Shown here piece after piece: positions 6,641 through 6,756 of a stretch of DNA of 6,756 bases. The stretch is from JBBQIY01 sp964618405. GTDB taxonomy: Bacteria; Verrucomicrobiota; Kiritimatiellia; RFP12; UBA3636. Where the stretch lies: assembly GCA_964618405.1 (NCBI GenBank), contig CAZUAY010000212.1, positions 1 to 6,756 on the forward strand. Direction: 5' to 3'. Below the pieces are notes generated by a model. That model did no database searches, was not told where the DNA came from, and saw only the letters and a program-made list of their open reading frames with translations. The translations under genes were made by a program, and so were the position numbers. Each line of letters starts with the position of its first letter. Within the stretch, counting starts at the first letter, position 1.

Positions 6641-6671
6641 GCTATATCGAAGACAATATCACCTCTGACAA
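6641..6671 (-). promoter_or_regulatory. Weak sigma70-like promoter candidate for the membrane protein gene
   Basis: Read on the minus strand, TTGTCA (6666-6671) matches a -35 box at five of six positions. GATATA (6643-6648) follows after 17 bases, or TATAGC (6641-6646) after 19. Both -10 candidates are poor. The position, about 30 bases before the start codon, is sensible, and this is the only near-match I found in the short upstream region. Confidence 0.25.
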
Positions 6672-6691
6672 ATCTTCGCAATCCATTAACA

Positions 6692-6711
6692 GTAATCGGT
6701 CGTAATCGGTC
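6692..6711 (+). repeat. Tandem 10-bp direct repeat (two copies of GTAATCGGTC)
   Basis: Positions 6692-6701 and 6702-6711 are identical copies of GTAATCGGTC. The second copy forms the outer part of the left arm of the adjoining inverted repeat, and the reverse complement appears again at 6731-6740. The unit therefore occurs three times within about 50 bases. Confidence 0.85.
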
Positions 6712-6740
6712 AGGCACAGGGGCTGTGCCTGACCGATTAC
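6702..6740. repeat. Perfect 18-bp inverted repeat with a 3-base loop (REP/MITE-like hairpin)
   Basis: The left arm 6702-6719 (GTAATCGGTCAGGCACAG) is exactly complementary to the right arm 6723-6740, with GGG at 6720-6722 as the loop. Neither strand has a T-run after the stem, so it does not look like a simple intrinsic terminator. It lies outside coding sequence, upstream of the minus-strand membrane gene, and is flanked by short direct repeats. It resembles repetitive extragenic palindromes or small non-autonomous mobile elements, but a single copy cannot prove that. Confidence 0.85.
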
Positions 6741-6744
6741 AGTC

Positions 6745-6756
6745 GCTAGTTGCTAG
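6745..6756 (+). repeat. Start of a heptamer tandem repeat (GCTAGTT), cut by the window end
   Basis: GCTAGTT at 6745-6751 is followed by GCTAG at 6752-6756, where the sequence ends. Only 1.7 units are visible, so it may be the edge of a longer array or chance. It lies four bases beyond the inverted repeat. Confidence 0.35.

Noticed and set aside
6702..6740. The inverted repeat as a Rho-independent terminator
   Set aside because: The stem is strong, but no T-run follows it on either strand, and it lies upstream of the only nearby gene in the window.

Overview
This window looks like a piece of a bacterial chromosome with moderate GC (low-to-mid 50s % by eye). The coding regions are tightly packed and most starts carry Shine-Dalgarno sites. 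No gene is taxonomically diagnostic. The large polytopic membrane protein with a GT-C-like loop and the surface-sugar-type oxidoreductases would suit a Gram-negative or PVC-type bacterium, but this is a weak guess.

Layout. Positions 2-127 (+) hold the last 41 codons of an unidentified gene that enters from the left. A 119-base AT-rich gap follows. From 247 to 4556 (+) there is a compact five-gene run: a Gfo/Idh/MocA oxidoreductase, a short-chain dehydrogenase (SDR), an HpcH/HpaI-type class II aldolase, a second SDR, and an aldo/keto reductase. Gaps are 13, 35 and 12 bases, and the last junction is almost continuous, so the five are probably one operon. On the opposite strand, 6613-4550 (-) encodes a 687-residue polytopic membrane protein. 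Its end overlaps the end of the aldo/keto reductase by 7 bases. The right edge (6692-6756) is non-coding and repetitive: a tandem 10-bp repeat runs into a perfect 18-bp inverted repeat, and then a heptamer repeat begins and is cut off by the window end.

How the genes may work together. Four NAD(P)-dependent oxidoreductases from three superfamilies surround one pyruvate-type aldolase, and the expected catalytic residues are visible in the aldolase, both SDRs and the aldo/keto reductase. My reading is a pathway that oxidises, reduces or epimerises a sugar and makes or cleaves a 2-keto-3-deoxy sugar acid. It may supply an unusual ulosonic-acid-like sugar for a surface glycan. The membrane protein, which resembles lipid-linked-sugar (GT-C fold) transferases, could act in the same surface-glycan locus, but that link rests only on proximity. 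No nucleotidyltransferase, dehydratase, aminotransferase or transporter lies in the window, so the substrate and the direction (biosynthesis or catabolism) stay open. I saw no rRNA, tRNA, CRISPR array, transposase or phage gene.
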